A stretch of DNA of 30,287 nt. Origin: a virus. Below are positions 13,139 through 21,378 of the stretch, in pieces. Numbering within the stretch: the first letter of the stretch is position 1; the number at the start of each line of letters is the position of its first letter. The stretch spans positions 1-30,287 of IMG/VR virus record IMGVR_UViG_3300050821_002972, one strand, 5' to 3'. The notes below the pieces were generated by a model, which saw only the letters and a list, made by a program, of their open reading frames with translations, did not search any database and was not told where the DNA came from. The position numbers and the translations under genes were made by a program.

Positions 13139-15135
13139 TCGTCCTCCTTATCGTCTGCCAGATGCACCGCGACAGCCTCATTCAGTCGCGCCGTGGCCCG
13201 CAATATCGCCTCTTTGACCGCAGGCTGCGCGGGCTGCTCGCCGGTCTGTGTTGCCACAGTCGCCTGCACCGCGCCGGGTTGCGGCTGCACACCCGCGACA
13301 GGCTGAGCCTTTTGGATCGGCGGCGGAAGCTCTTCTTTGGCCCTATTGGGGTCGTACTTGTCTTTGCCGCTCGTCGGGTACATTTTCTCGATCAACTCTT
13401 CGGCATTCTCTAGGCCAAGTTGCTTCATCAGCCAGAGGATACCGGCCCGCTCATCCACGCCGACGATCTGACCGCCCTTGTTGGCCAGAGTCAACGCTTG
13501 CACGCCCGCGCCGATCAACGTTGCCATGTCGCCCTCGCGGATCGCAGGGAACTGCACACGCACCTCGATGACATCGGGCTGCTTTTGCTTCGCTTCACGG
13601 AATCCCCAATAGCGCGCGCCAGACGGCGTGGTTGCGATCTTGCGCTCTGCCGCCACGATGCGTATCTTCACGCCTTTCGCAACTTCGCGCAGTTTCCCGC
13701 CCGGCGCTTTCGCACTCTGCGACAGCATGTACGACATTCGGACGGTGATATCCTCAATCCACTCTTCCTGGATGCTGAGGAACACGGTTTCTGTCGGCCG
13801 ATCCAAACTGGTGGCCGTCGCCAAGTTGCCGGTCGACACGTCGCCCAAAAATGTTTCCGGCATGCCGAGGCACATGCAACAAAACAGCAGATAGCGGCGC
13901 ACCTTCTCGGGGTCAAGCCCGGCGCCCTGCGTCGAGAATGCCTTCAACGTGGTGCCGGGGCCGCTCACGAATCCGCCGCCCGCTACCGCCTCCGGGTTGG
14001 TGTCGTAGATCGGCGAGCCGGGGCCCACCTGCGTTTGCATCTGCTGTTTGATGCCCTCGATGGCTTGTTGGCCACCCTTCGTGGTCACCACCGTGGCCCA
14101 CTGTGCCAGCGATTGCGCCACCGATGCGCACGACTCCAGATAGTGGCGCGACTCCTTCGCCCAGTCGATCATCGGGTACATCGGCGGGCAGCCAAACAGC
14201 CACTTACCCACTGTGCCGATCTTGCGGTGGTAGACCGGCGAGCCCCACATGACCTCATCGCCGTTGATCGTCGGTGGCTTTACTGGCGGGTCGAAATTGA
14301 TCGCCGGGTACCACGCCTTACGGGTGCGCGTAGCACTCGATCCGCTCTCCGCGTCGTGCGCACGCTGTGTCCAGATGCGCTGGTAGTATTGCGGTACGTC
14401 GGCGTCTTCGGGGTCCGTCCAGATGTCTTGGATCTCGGTCGCGTCGATCAAGCGTTCTTCGCACTCGCCGGTGCCAGGGTCAGTGAAATAGACCCAGAAC
14501 AGATTCCCGTCCGTGACCTTCGAGCGCTGCTGCGCAGTGAGCGCGACGTGGCCAAAGGTCTTCGCATTGTTTTGCAAAATCTGCTTAATTACGTCGTTGG
14601 CGTCTTCGTCGTCCGTCGTGACATCGAACCCTCGGGCGAACGTGTATTGCGCGATCACATCCACCAAGCGGCGCGGAATCGGATTCTTTATGTAGTACAG
14701 GCGACAAATGAGAATGATTTGCTGAATGCCCCACCGCGTGAATTCGAGCCACGAGTAGTTTATCTCGCGTTGCCACTGCACGTTTTGCAGGATCAACTCG
14801 TACATGCCGTAAGCGCCGATTGGGTTCACGTCGCCGATTGGTCCCGCCTCTTGCAGACCTAGCGATTCCGCCACGCGCACGGGCAGCCGCACCTGGGGCA
14901 CATCGCGGCCGCCGAGGTTCTGCGCTTGCCACGGGCCCGAGCCGCACATGCTCTGCGCCTCGACGATCTCAGCCAAAAACTGGCGTGCCTTTTCGAGTTG
15001 CTCATCTTGGCGCGACTGGCGGGAGGCGAGAGCTTGCGACAGTGCGCGATTCTCAGCGACAAGTGCGGGAACGGGATTGCGCGGGTTGAGCTTGCGCCAA
15101 GCGGCGGCAAGCCAGCGGTTCAGCGTGGCCTTCAT
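13135..15135 (-). CDS. Portal protein
   Basis: ATG 15135 (MKATLNRWLAAAWRKLN) gives 666 residues. It overlaps the preceding stop as ATGA and lies seven bases after an extended -10 box. Typical portal segments include FTRWGIQQIILICRLYYIKN, the helical VDVIAQYTFARGFDV, the stem region RYLLFCCMCLGMPETFLGDV followed by NLATATSLDRPTETVFLSIQ, and a C-terminal Pro/Gln-rich tail. The portal is the dodecameric ring through which terminase pumps DNA. Unlike most phages, the gene does not directly follow terminase: a cassette of about 6 kb separates them. Confidence 0.85.
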   Translation of the reverse strand: MKATLNRWLAAAWRKLNPRNPVPALVAENRALSQALASRQSRQDEQLEKARQFLAEIVEAQSMCGSGPWQAQNLGGRDVPQVRLPVRVAESLGLQEAGPIGDVNPIGAYGMYELILQNVQWQREINYSWLEFTRWGIQQIILICRLYYIKNPIPRRLVDVIAQYTFARGFDVTTDDEDANDVIKQILQNNAKTFGHVALTAQQRSKVTDGNLFWVYFTDPGTGECEERLIDATEIQDIWTDPEDADVPQYYQRIWTQRAHDAESGSSATRTRKAWYPAINFDPPVKPPTINGDEVMWGSPVYHRKIGTVGKWLFGCPPMYPMIDWAKESRHYLESCASVAQSLAQWATVVTTKGGQQAIEGIKQQMQTQVGPGSPIYDTNPEAVAGGGFVSGPGTTLKAFSTQGAGLDPEKVRRYLLFCCMCLGMPETFLGDVSTGNLATATSLDRPTETVFLSIQEEWIEDITVRMSYMLSQSAKAPGGKLREVAKGVKIRIVAAERKIATTPSGARYWGFREAKQKQPDVIEVRVQFPAIREGDMATLIGAGVQALTLANKGGQIVGVDERAGILWLMKQLGLENAEELIEKMYPTSGKDKYDPNRAKEELPPPIQKAQPVAGVQPQPGAVQATVATQTGEQPAQPAVKEAILRATARLNEAVAVHLADDKEDD

Positions 15136-15284
15136 GTGGCTGAGTTTAGCACTGCCCAAACGTACTTGCGCGTGCAACCACCAACCCACTTGGCGATGTC
15201 TCCATGGGTGAGCCACGGAGCCGAAGCCGCGATTAACCGAATCATGCGCTTGCGATTGATCGACGTAAGCTTCTCGGGGATCAC
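15132..15284 (-). CDS. Tiny helix-turn-helix-like protein
   Basis: A GTG at 15284 overlaps the previous stop (GTGA), with AGGAG nine bases upstream. The 50-residue basic protein reads MIPEKLTSINRKRMIRL and then ASAPWLTHGDIAKWVGGCTR, with a spacing that fits the two helices of a DNA-binding HTH (HGDIAKWVG...RKYVWAVLN). Its stop overlaps the portal ATG. It could be a local regulator or a terminase-like DNA-binding fragment. It is too short for a family call. Confidence 0.5.
   Translation of the reverse strand: MIPEKLTSINRKRMIRLIAASAPWLTHGDIAKWVGGCTRKYVWAVLNSAT
15143..15151 (-). promoter_or_regulatory. Extended -10 promoter for the portal gene, leaderless
   Basis: The minus strand reads TGCTAAACT at 15151-15143, and ATG 15135 follows after seven bases. 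It lies inside the coding sequence of the tiny HTH-like gene and would restart transcription of head genes after the glycan cassette. Confidence 0.5.
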
Positions 15285-16129
15285 GGTAGCGGACTCCTCG
15301 TGTCTTTCCAGTACAGCAGTTTCGCCGGATCCCACGTGAAGTCGAACCCAGGAGGGTATTGGTCGTAGTGGACTCCCCAACCCTTCGCGTGCTCCTCCAT
15401 CCGGCGCCGGGCGAGTCGCGTTTCCATCTTTCGCCGCGCCTGCTCGGGCGTGCGGAACGGGTAGTGCTTCATGGTGAACTTCTGCGGGTAGACGCGCATG
15501 CCGGGGAATGTGACCTCGTGGCCACCGCCGGCCAACTGCACGCGACCCACGTTCTTCCAGAGCTTGCGGTTAGGGATTCGTGATATGCAGTCGGACTCGT
15601 CGTAGCGCGTGAAGTACTTCTCCGGGTCCATGGCTTCCTGGTGCCATACGCCATCTATCATTTTGCCGCACCTGGGCCATCCGTCGTCGATGCAGTAGAA
15701 TTGGAACACGCGGAAGTCGATGGCGTTGTAGCGCATCGCGTCGATACGGTTGACTTCCTGCGACAGCGTATAGATCGCCTGCGGAGCGGCAGACCTTGAG
15801 AACCTTAACGGGGGATCAAAGGAAACTGCGCGCCGCCACTCATCCGCGTCCGTGTAAAGGCACCAGTCGGCGTCGGACTCCGCAGCCAGATCCTCGATGC
15901 GCTTCAGAATCGCGGTGCAATTCTGTATCGAGTCGCGACCGGTCGCGGGAAATCGTTCGCACGTCACGCCGATGCAGCCCGCGCTGGCTTGCTCCGCAAT
16001 CTCCCAACTGCCGTCGGTCGACCACCCGTCGATCACATGCACCGCGCAGCCCTGCTCATGCAGATGGCGCAGCGTGTGCGGGAGGACGTCGGCCTCGCAA
16101 AAAACAGGAACAAACGCTTGTATCTTCAC
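15281..16129 (-). CDS. Glycosyltransferase, GT-A fold (family 2-like)
   Basis: The start is a GTG overlapping the upstream stop. The 282-residue protein begins MKIQAFVPVFCEADVLPHTL, a GT-A opening strand, then HVIDGWSTDGSWEIAEQ, the usual 'D..StDgt.e' nucleotide-sugar loop. The metal-binding DxD motif is in DWCLYTDADEW (about residue 90). The C-terminal part has PYR-type aromatic residues and a basic helix RRKMETRLARRRMEEHA. It would transfer a sugar from a nucleotide donor; acceptor unknown. It is the last enzyme gene of the cassette before the portal. Confidence 0.75.
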   Translation of the reverse strand: MKIQAFVPVFCEADVLPHTLRHLHEQGCAVHVIDGWSTDGSWEIAEQASAGCIGVTCERFPATGRDSIQNCTAILKRIEDLAAESDADWCLYTDADEWRRAVSFDPPLRFSRSAAPQAIYTLSQEVNRIDAMRYNAIDFRVFQFYCIDDGWPRCGKMIDGVWHQEAMDPEKYFTRYDESDCISRIPNRKLWKNVGRVQLAGGGHEVTFPGMRVYPQKFTMKHYPFRTPEQARRKMETRLARRRMEEHAKGWGVHYDQYPPGFDFTWDPAKLLYWKDTRSPLP

Positions 16130-16389
16130 TGCGGCACTCCGTCACAACGGATCTCATCAATAGCACTGGCATCCATCGCGAGCACCGCGTATCCAGTTGG
16201 ATTACATAGGCTACCGTCGACGCGCCCTGTGACTCCGATGAATGCCCCAACAGCCCACCAAGACGGAGACCATTCGCCCATGCCTGCGGAGTTTCGGTAA
16301 TCGATCAACGTGACGCCGCGCCGCGCGCATTTCTGAATAGGCCCTGTGGGCTGTCCCGCCACGTGTACTCTGGTCTGAAGTTCCTTCAC
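16126..16389 (-). CDS. Hypothetical protein in the glycan cassette
   Basis: An 87-residue product starting MKELQTRVHVAGQPTGPIQK from a GTG that overlaps the epimerase stop; its own stop overlaps the next GTG. It contains a short Trp-rich hydrophobic stretch (EWSPSWWAVGAFIGVTGRVD) and looks like a small beta domain. No family is recognised. The two four-base overlaps with enzyme genes show it belongs to the cassette. Confidence 0.55.
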   Translation of the reverse strand: MKELQTRVHVAGQPTGPIQKCARRGVTLIDYRNSAGMGEWSPSWWAVGAFIGVTGRVDGSLCNPTGYAVLAMDASAIDEIRCDGVPQ

Positions 16390-17240
16390 AGGGCCAAGCC
16401 CTCCTCGATGCTCTTGAATTCGTACGCCCCGATGATCGACAGCAGCCGCGTTGTGTCGGCGCGCGTGAAAAATTGGTAGCTCGCCGGATCGGGAATTGCA
16501 CGGTATTCGATCTTAGGCGTAGGCTTCTGATCGACGCCGATCAGTGCAGCGAGCCCATTGAAGCCTGTCGCCACGCCCGTGCCCACGTTGACGATGCCGG
16601 TCGCGTCCGACTCGATCAGCCGCATGATGCACTCCACGACATCCGACACGTGGATAAAGTCCTTGGCCTGCGTCCCGTCGCCGTAGATCACGATTGGCTC
16701 GCCGCGTTCTTTCGCGATGCGCATCCACGTCGGCGGCGCTTGCTTGCCGGGTGCCTTGAGTTCGTCGCCCGCGCCGTACGCGTTGAAGATCCGCAGCCCG
16801 AGGCAGTTAACGCCAGCGGTCTGGTATGATGCCGCCATCATCTCGTTCATGAGTTTCGATTTCGCGTAGTGGCTGTGAACGTCGCGCGGGTCGATTGTGT
16901 CATGCTCCCAGTTATCCCTGATGTCAGGACGGTATACCGCGCTGCTGCTGGCGTACACCACGCGAGCGCCACTCTGTGCAGCGAGTCGCAGCACGTTCCA
17001 CGTGCCCATCACGTTGCAGGCGTAGTTGTCGGCCATATTGTCCGCGAACCCCGCGTTGCTGCTGTACGCCGCGAGGTGCAGCACGACGTCGCACTCCATG
17101 CGGGTCAGAAGCCGCACATCGGCATTGCGCGGTGGTCGAGCGCGGATGTCCAGCGAGTCAACCTCCCACCCGCGTGCGAGCGCTGCTTTGACCGCGTACG
17201 AACCGATGAATCCGACTGAGCCGGTGATTAGGAGCTTCAT
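16386..17240 (-). CDS. NAD-dependent nucleotide-sugar epimerase/dehydratase
   Basis: The 284-residue protein is an extended short-chain dehydrogenase of the UDP-sugar epimerase type. It has the Rossmann motif GSVGFIG (7-13), Asp31 at the end of strand 2 for NAD, VLHLAAYSS (54-61), YASSSAVY with the catalytic Ser region (97-103), and the Tyr125-x3-Lys129 pair in HYAKSK. LRIFNAYGAGD and IYGDGTQAKDFIHVSDV are typical of sugar epimerases. It would make or interconvert a nucleotide sugar used by the neighbouring glycosyltransferases. The exact sugar cannot be told. It is slightly shorter than GalE. Confidence 0.85.
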   Translation of the reverse strand: MKLLITGSVGFIGSYAVKAALARGWEVDSLDIRARPPRNADVRLLTRMECDVVLHLAAYSSNAGFADNMADNYACNVMGTWNVLRLAAQSGARVVYASSSAVYRPDIRDNWEHDTIDPRDVHSHYAKSKLMNEMMAASYQTAGVNCLGLRIFNAYGAGDELKAPGKQAPPTWMRIAKERGEPIVIYGDGTQAKDFIHVSDVVECIMRLIESDATGIVNVGTGVATGFNGLAALIGVDQKPTPKIEYRAIPDPASYQFFTRADTTRLLSIIGAYEFKSIEEGLAL

Positions 17241-17405
17241 TTAGTCTTCTCTTGGTATGGCTCGGATGGCCCGTACCACACGCCACCATGCGAAACACAC
17301 GATGCCGCTGAATGCCTCCAGCGGAACATTTCCCCAAGCCATCTTTGCCATAAAGGCTAATATCACCACTCCCGTCAATGCCAGCACAAAATTGAGTATT
17401 TTCAC
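17241..17405 (-). CDS. Tiny two-segment membrane protein
   Basis: GTG 17405 with GGAG eight bases upstream gives 54 residues. Two hydrophobic segments are seen (ILNFVLALTGVVILAFMA at 3-20, and AFSGIVCFAWW at 31-41), followed by a basic tail. The TAA abuts the epimerase ATG. It could anchor cassette enzymes to the membrane, but there is no direct evidence. Confidence 0.55.
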   Translation of the reverse strand: MKILNFVLALTGVVILAFMAKMAWGNVPLEAFSGIVCFAWWRVVRAIRAIPRED

Positions 17406-17410
17406 GCCTT

Positions 17411-17959
17411 CTACTCCCTCCACCAAAACCTTCCGTGCGTCTGCCGATCCGGCACGCACTCATCGACCGCGCGAATCACACCGGCCACGCTCGGCAGTTC
17501 GACGTCGTAGTCATCGCCGCACAGTACCTTGCGTGCGAGTGGCCCGTACATCTCGATATCTTGCTTCGCGCCTTCGTAAGTGTGGTCACCGTCAAGGTAC
17601 ACAAGGTCGTAAGACGAGGCGATGGGCAGCACGTCATGAGAATTCGCCACCATCCAGTAGAGCCGGTCGCCGTCGTACAGGCCAGCGGCTATCGTGTTGG
17701 CGATGAATTTCTTGTAGACGCTGTACAGTCCGTGCTCGGGGATGTCTCCCCAGGTGTCAATGCACGTCACGCGCTCGACGCGCTGTGCAAACCAGATCGC
17801 TGAGCAGCCGTAGCACGTGCCGATCTCCAGCACCGTGCGGATGTCGTGCTTGCGTATCAACTCTTCGAGCTTCTGCGCCACGTGCGGGTACAGCCACGCG
17901 TCCATCGGTTCGCCGTAGCGCCACGGCGTGAGCGGTAGGTGGGTCACTTCCTCCTCCAT
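17411..17959 (-). CDS. SAM-dependent methyltransferase 1 (Methyltransf_24-like)
   Basis: The 182-residue class I methyltransferase has VLEIGTCYGCSAIWFAQRV as the SAM-binding loop (about residues 43-61), VTCIDTW after strand 2 with an acidic residue, and DLVYLDGDHTYEGAKQDIEM (about 117-136), the signature of the TylF/Methyltransf_24 group. Members methylate hydroxyls of sugars in antibiotics and surface polysaccharides. It is paralogous to the gene at 18039-18656, sharing SAIWFAQRVE/SAVWFAQRVE and a terminal FWW/FWYW. It probably methylates the product of the cassette's glycosyltransferases. Confidence 0.8.
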   Translation of the reverse strand: MEEEVTHLPLTPWRYGEPMDAWLYPHVAQKLEELIRKHDIRTVLEIGTCYGCSAIWFAQRVERVTCIDTWGDIPEHGLYSVYKKFIANTIAAGLYDGDRLYWMVANSHDVLPIASSYDLVYLDGDHTYEGAKQDIEMYGPLARKVLCGDDYDVELPSVAGVIRAVDECVPDRQTHGRFWWRE

Positions 17960-18042
17960 CGAATATCGTCTAGGATCAGTCGCACTAACATGTAAGTCGT
18001 GCCTACAATTATTGCCAGATCCCTGAAACCCGCAATGGTCAT
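17944..18042 (-). CDS. Possible 32-residue membrane peptide between the methyltransferases
   Basis: ATG 18042 overlaps the stop of methyltransferase 2 (ATGA). The reading frame gives MTIAGFRDLAIIVGTTYMLV followed by RLILDDIRWRRK and stops 16 bases inside methyltransferase 1. It has one hydrophobic segment with a basic end. The overlap pattern is the same as that of the neighbouring genes and supports it, but it is small enough to be chance. Confidence 0.4.
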   Translation of the reverse strand: MTIAGFRDLAIIVGTTYMLVRLILDDIRWRRK

Positions 18043-18656
18043 GGTCGCACCCAGTACCAAAACGGCCCTACGTGCTGCGCGTCTGGCAGTAGTCTGTTGA
18101 CAGCCTCGATGACACCGAACGCTGGGGTTACTCCGTCGGACTCATAGCGCACGGAGTAGTCGTCGCCGCATAAACAAACCCGCGCCTTGTCCTGGTAGAT
18201 CTCGATGTCGCGGCACACCGAGCGGTAATCGTGGCGCGCATCCAGATACACCAGGTCGGCCACAGGCACCTCACCGTGGACGTAGTGCGAGTCGCCTTTG
18301 ATCGGCGTGATCTTGTGCCACACGCCCGAGCGCATCACGTTGGCGCGGAACAGTGGGAAGAAATCGCGCGGCAGGTCCCATCGGCGCAACGTGCCTACGA
18401 GGTTATTTTCCGACTCATAAGTGGCTCCTTCGAACCACGTGTCGACGCAGTGGACTTGTTCGACGCGCTGCGCGAACCAAACAGCCGACAGCCCGAGGAA
18501 AGAACCAACCTCGACTACCGATTTGATATTGCACTTGATTATCAACTTTGCCAGATTCAAGCGGTTCTCGCGGGCGAACCAGCCCGGTATTGGGATTGAC
18601 TGACCCAAAAGCAAATCATCATCGTAGACCGGATAACTGAGAGCAGAATACTCCAT
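18039..18656 (-). CDS. SAM-dependent methyltransferase 2 (Methyltransf_24-like)
   Basis: The 205-residue protein shares architecture with methyltransferase 1: VVEVGSFLGLSAVWFAQRV as SAM loop, VHCVDTW, and ADLVYLDARHDYRSVCRDIE in place of DGDH. It ends in GPFWYWVRP. The GDH to ARH change in the acidic loop may alter metal or substrate binding, although related phage proteins carry DARH too. The ATG overlaps the preceding glycosyltransferase stop by one base (TAATG). Two diverged paralogs in tandem suggest methylation at two positions. Confidence 0.78.
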   Translation of the reverse strand: MEYSALSYPVYDDDLLLGQSIPIPGWFARENRLNLAKLIIKCNIKSVVEVGSFLGLSAVWFAQRVEQVHCVDTWFEGATYESENNLVGTLRRWDLPRDFFPLFRANVMRSGVWHKITPIKGDSHYVHGEVPVADLVYLDARHDYRSVCRDIEIYQDKARVCLCGDDYSVRYESDGVTPAFGVIEAVNRLLPDAQHVGPFWYWVRP

Positions 18657-19399
18657 TACTTTGACCTCGACTTTCCCGGCGCGAAGCCGTGCCCTTCCGG
18701 CCAGTGGCCGTGAATCTCCGTGAACAGGTCTTCGTGCGCCCTCACATCGTGCGGGTGCGCGGGGTCGTGCCGGAACGTGGACTTAAGCCCCGTGGACTCT
18801 GGCAGGTGGTCGACCAGCACGCCATCGTACACGCCGAGCTTCAGTCCAGCCTGACAGATGCGCAGCGAGTAGTCGTCGTCCTCGAGCCCGTAACCGCGGG
18901 CGCCCGGACCGCCGGCGTTCACGCCAAACCGCTCGTCGAGCAGTCCAACGTGATCGATGGTGCTGCGCGGGATGTAGACGCACGCGAACACGAGCATCGG
19001 ACTGGCCTCGCGCAACTCGCCACGACCGCGATTGACCAGGCTTGGCGTGCCCACTGACCCGTGCGTGAATCCTGGACAGATCGCGCCGAACGCGGGGTGC
19101 ATGATGCGCTGGAGCAACTCGAAACCGCGCGTCGTCCGCAGAAGCGCATCGTCATTCATCAGCACCACGTCGTCAGTGCCTGCCGCGCGGATGCCTTGAT
19201 TGACTGCGCGCGCGAACACAAAGGGATCGAGTCCCTGAATGAGGTCGATTGGGCCAAGCGAAAAGTACTCTTGCCATGAACTGTTAAGGCCGTCGTCAAT
19301 AACGATGATGCGTCCCGCTTCGCCCATCGCGCGGATCTGCCGCACGCACGCGGTCAGGTTGGCGATGCTGCGGCTCGGTATGATTACGCTGTAACTCAT
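18656..19399 (-). CDS. Glycosyltransferase, family 2
   Basis: ATG 19399 (MSYSVIIPSRSIANLTACVR) overlaps the HNH stop. The 247-residue protein has the GT2 pattern: SVIIPSR at the start, RIIVIDDGL (acidic donor-binding residues), FARAVNQGIRAAGTDDVVLM and then NDDALL as the metal-binding motif. Further on, CVYIPRSTIDHVGLLDERFG and GLEDDDYSLRICQAGLKLGV are characteristic of rhamnosyl- and related transferases. It would extend a glycan from a nucleotide sugar. Confidence 0.82.
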   Translation of the reverse strand: MSYSVIIPSRSIANLTACVRQIRAMGEAGRIIVIDDGLNSSWQEYFSLGPIDLIQGLDPFVFARAVNQGIRAAGTDDVVLMNDDALLRTTRGFELLQRIMHPAFGAICPGFTHGSVGTPSLVNRGRGELREASPMLVFACVYIPRSTIDHVGLLDERFGVNAGGPGARGYGLEDDDYSLRICQAGLKLGVYDGVLVDHLPESTGLKSTFRHDPAHPHDVRAHEDLFTEIHGHWPEGHGFAPGKSRSK

Positions 19400-19782
19400 C
19401 TTGCCATCTCCAAGCCTGTCCACACGCGAGTGCGCGAAGTACCGCCGCGCGAACGCCCTCTTGAGTGTCGGTCTTTTACGTTAGCGATATTGTCACCGAA
19501 GTAAAGATGGTCCGGGTTGAAGCATCGCGGTTCGTCACACTTGTGCAGGACGTGAATGTCACTGCGGGAAAGATCTAGCCCCATCCATACGGCGGCAGCA
19601 ACGCGCTGTACTTGAACCGCCTTGGACGTCTTGTCAGTGCGACTGCCGATGTGGATGTAACCGTATGGCAAGTACGGCTTGTTTTTTGTGGCACGCTTTG
19701 TGTAGCCGGTCCACAACCAACAGCCAGAGGCTACAACGGCGCGATGCTTAAGGAGTCTTTCGGCGGCGGTTCCAAGGTTCAT
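19396..19782 (-). CDS. HNH endonuclease (homing type)
   Basis: ATG 19782 (MNLGTAAERLLKHRAV, 128 residues) overlaps the upstream stop, and its own stop overlaps the next gene. It has the HNH_3 layout: CWLWTG (21-26), PYGYIHIG, the helix VQRVAAAVWMGLDL, then VLHKCDEPRCFNPDHLYFGD with His80, Asn89 and His92, and a C-terminal NVKDRHSRGR. Such enzymes nick DNA and often spread themselves between phages. No intron or intein borders are visible, so this is a free-standing gene inside the cassette. Confidence 0.82.
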   Translation of the reverse strand: MNLGTAAERLLKHRAVVASGCWLWTGYTKRATKNKPYLPYGYIHIGSRTDKTSKAVQVQRVAAAVWMGLDLSRSDIHVLHKCDEPRCFNPDHLYFGDNIANVKDRHSRGRSRGGTSRTRVWTGLEMAR

Positions 19783-20366
19783 TTTATGGCTTCCAGAATG
19801 GCGGTGAATTTCCAGACCTCGCACTTACAAGATCCAGCCATCTCAGTGTAACTTCTCTCAGTGATGGAATGGACTTTGAATCGTGCAGAAATACCGTAGG
19901 ACTCATGGAACCTTTTCCATGCTGGCGATCCATCTTGAAAGTACTGGATTCCGTTGGGAGTCCAAGGTTGGACGTGCGTGCAATCCTGCCACTGCCCCGC
20001 GCCCTTCGCCGCGTCGGGGCACTCCATCGCGAGGATGCCGCCGGGCTTCAACACGCGCCACGCCTCATTCATCACGTGGATGCGGCCAGACCAGTGACGA
20101 TATCGTATCTCGTGGTAGTTGGGGCAGCACTTCTGACACTTCATGCGCCACGTGTGATCGCAATCGCCGATGTGCTCGAAAATATCCGCGGCGTAGATCT
20201 CCTCGACGCTGGAGTCTTTCCACGACCAAGGTAGCCCCAGGTCGAATAATGCTATCCTGGCGTCCGCGATGGGCACGTCGGAAGTGCTCTGCGTCGGCGC
20301 GACGAGATCCACGTTGATGCAATCGCCGCCGCGCAAATCGGTAGAGCATCCAAGATTCAAGCGCAT
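19779..20366 (-). CDS. SAM-dependent methyltransferase 3 with cysteine-rich insertion
   Basis: The 195-residue class I methyltransferase starts MRLNLGCSTDLRGGDCINVD (glycine loop and acidic strand 2), followed by DSSVEEIYAADIFEHIG and AWRVLKPGGILAMECPDAA, typical of Methyltransf_11 proteins found in polysaccharide clusters. Between the EHI helix and 'HVMNEAWRVLKPGG' lies an insertion CDHTWRMKCQKCCPNYHEIR with four Cys and two His that may bind zinc. The ATG overlaps the upstream glycosyltransferase by ten bases. The substrate is probably a sugar or lipid-linked glycan by context. Confidence 0.75.
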   Translation of the reverse strand: MRLNLGCSTDLRGGDCINVDLVAPTQSTSDVPIADARIALFDLGLPWSWKDSSVEEIYAADIFEHIGDCDHTWRMKCQKCCPNYHEIRYRHWSGRIHVMNEAWRVLKPGGILAMECPDAAKGAGQWQDCTHVQPWTPNGIQYFQDGSPAWKRFHESYGISARFKVHSITERSYTEMAGSCKCEVWKFTAILEAIK

Positions 20367-21211
20367 CGCATTTTCTCCTCAGCGTACTTGTCCCACTCCG
20401 GCGCCCTTCGCCACAAGTCGGGGTTGCGCAGCATCACGGCGCGGTCGTAGCCCTCAGTGTTACTCGTGTGTATGCCGCAGATCATGCGCGGCCCACACTT
20501 CGTAGCCGTCTGTAGCGGGTCGCCAAGTGGATCTTTCAGCGAAGACACGCTCACGCACTCTCGGCTCACCATCTCCGTGCGCATCCACCGCGTGTCCTCG
20601 TGCGGCGCGTCGTCGAAGGGCTGCCGCTCCCAGAGAGATCTGGCATACATGAGGCTCGCGCCCGCCGCCCAGTTCGCCTGGTGGTTGCGGTAGAGCCACG
20701 CTTTGTTGGTTGGGTCTGCATATGGCGATCCAAGATCAGCCCATCGTGTGTCCCAGAAAAGCAACTCACGAAAGCCGACACACATCTTGCCGGAGGCCTC
20801 CAGCAGCGCGACTTGCTCTTCGAGACGGCGCGCGTGCGAAATATCGTCGCTATCAAAATGCGCAATGAGGTCACATGACATGGCCTGCGCGCCAATGCCA
20901 GCAAAGTTCCTCAAAGCCCCGATGGTTTTGTAGTGGTTGGCAGACACAGTCAACTGCACTTCGCTCGGGATCGCATCGAACGGCATGAACGAGTGTTGTA
21001 CGCCGTGACAGATCGTTTGTGCTAGGCGAGGTGGTCTGCCGGGATTGCCCATCAGCGTGGCATGCGTGACGCCGTTATCGCTGAGATCGGATGCCACGAT
21101 CAGCAGCCGCTTGCGTTCGTAAGTCTGCGCGCGGAAGCTCGCAATCGCGCGCTTGACCATCTCAGGTCGCCCGTTTACCAGCAACACCGCACACACGGTT
21201 GGTTGGCTCAC
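20357..21211 (-). CDS. Glycosyltransferase, family 2 (first of the cassette)
   Basis: GTG 21211 (MSQPTVCAVLLVNGRPEMVK) overlaps the preceding stop. The longer upstream frame is just read-through of the preceding gene. The 284-residue protein has a GT-A core: RPEMVKRAIASFRAQTYERK, then LRNFAGIGAQAMSCDLIAHF followed by DSDDISH as the DxD motif, and GASLMYARSLWERQPFDDAP with HEDTRW as the usual catalytic E-D-x region. The C-terminal part is variable with several Cys. It probably starts or extends a glycan chain. Confidence 0.8.
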   Translation of the reverse strand: MSQPTVCAVLLVNGRPEMVKRAIASFRAQTYERKRLLIVASDLSDNGVTHATLMGNPGRPPRLAQTICHGVQHSFMPFDAIPSEVQLTVSANHYKTIGALRNFAGIGAQAMSCDLIAHFDSDDISHARRLEEQVALLEASGKMCVGFRELLFWDTRWADLGSPYADPTNKAWLYRNHQANWAAGASLMYARSLWERQPFDDAPHEDTRWMRTEMVSRECVSVSSLKDPLGDPLQTATKCGPRMICGIHTSNTEGYDRAVMLRNPDLWRRAPEWDKYAEEKMRCA

Positions 21212-21378
21212 CGCAGGTCCCTCGCTTTCAGCGGCCCGTTGTAGCCTGGGTGCTCGTATTGCTCGCCGCAGACGACGCATTCGTAAGTGCGACCGCCGGC
21301 GAACATAATGCCACCAGCGTGGAAGTATCTGCAGTGCCAGCGCTTGAGCCGGCGCGCCATGCCTCGGATGCGGCGCAT
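21208..21378 (-). CDS. Small basic zinc-binding protein
   Basis: The 56-residue product starts MRRIRGMARRLKRWHCRYFH. It carries an HCRYFHAGG turn and YECVVCGEQYEHPGYNG, giving a possible C/H/C/C metal site. Its ATG overlaps the RHH gene's stop (TGATG), and its TGA overlaps the glycosyltransferase GTG. No family is recognised; the basic N-terminus suggests nucleic-acid or membrane contact. Confidence 0.6.
   Translation of the reverse strand: MRRIRGMARRLKRWHCRYFHAGGIMFAGGRTYECVVCGEQYEHPGYNGPLKARDLR

Noticed and set aside
13420-14862. 480-codon open frame on the plus strand opposite the portal gene
   Set aside because: Arg/His-rich composition with no domain; it mirrors the codon bias of the portal gene on the other strand.
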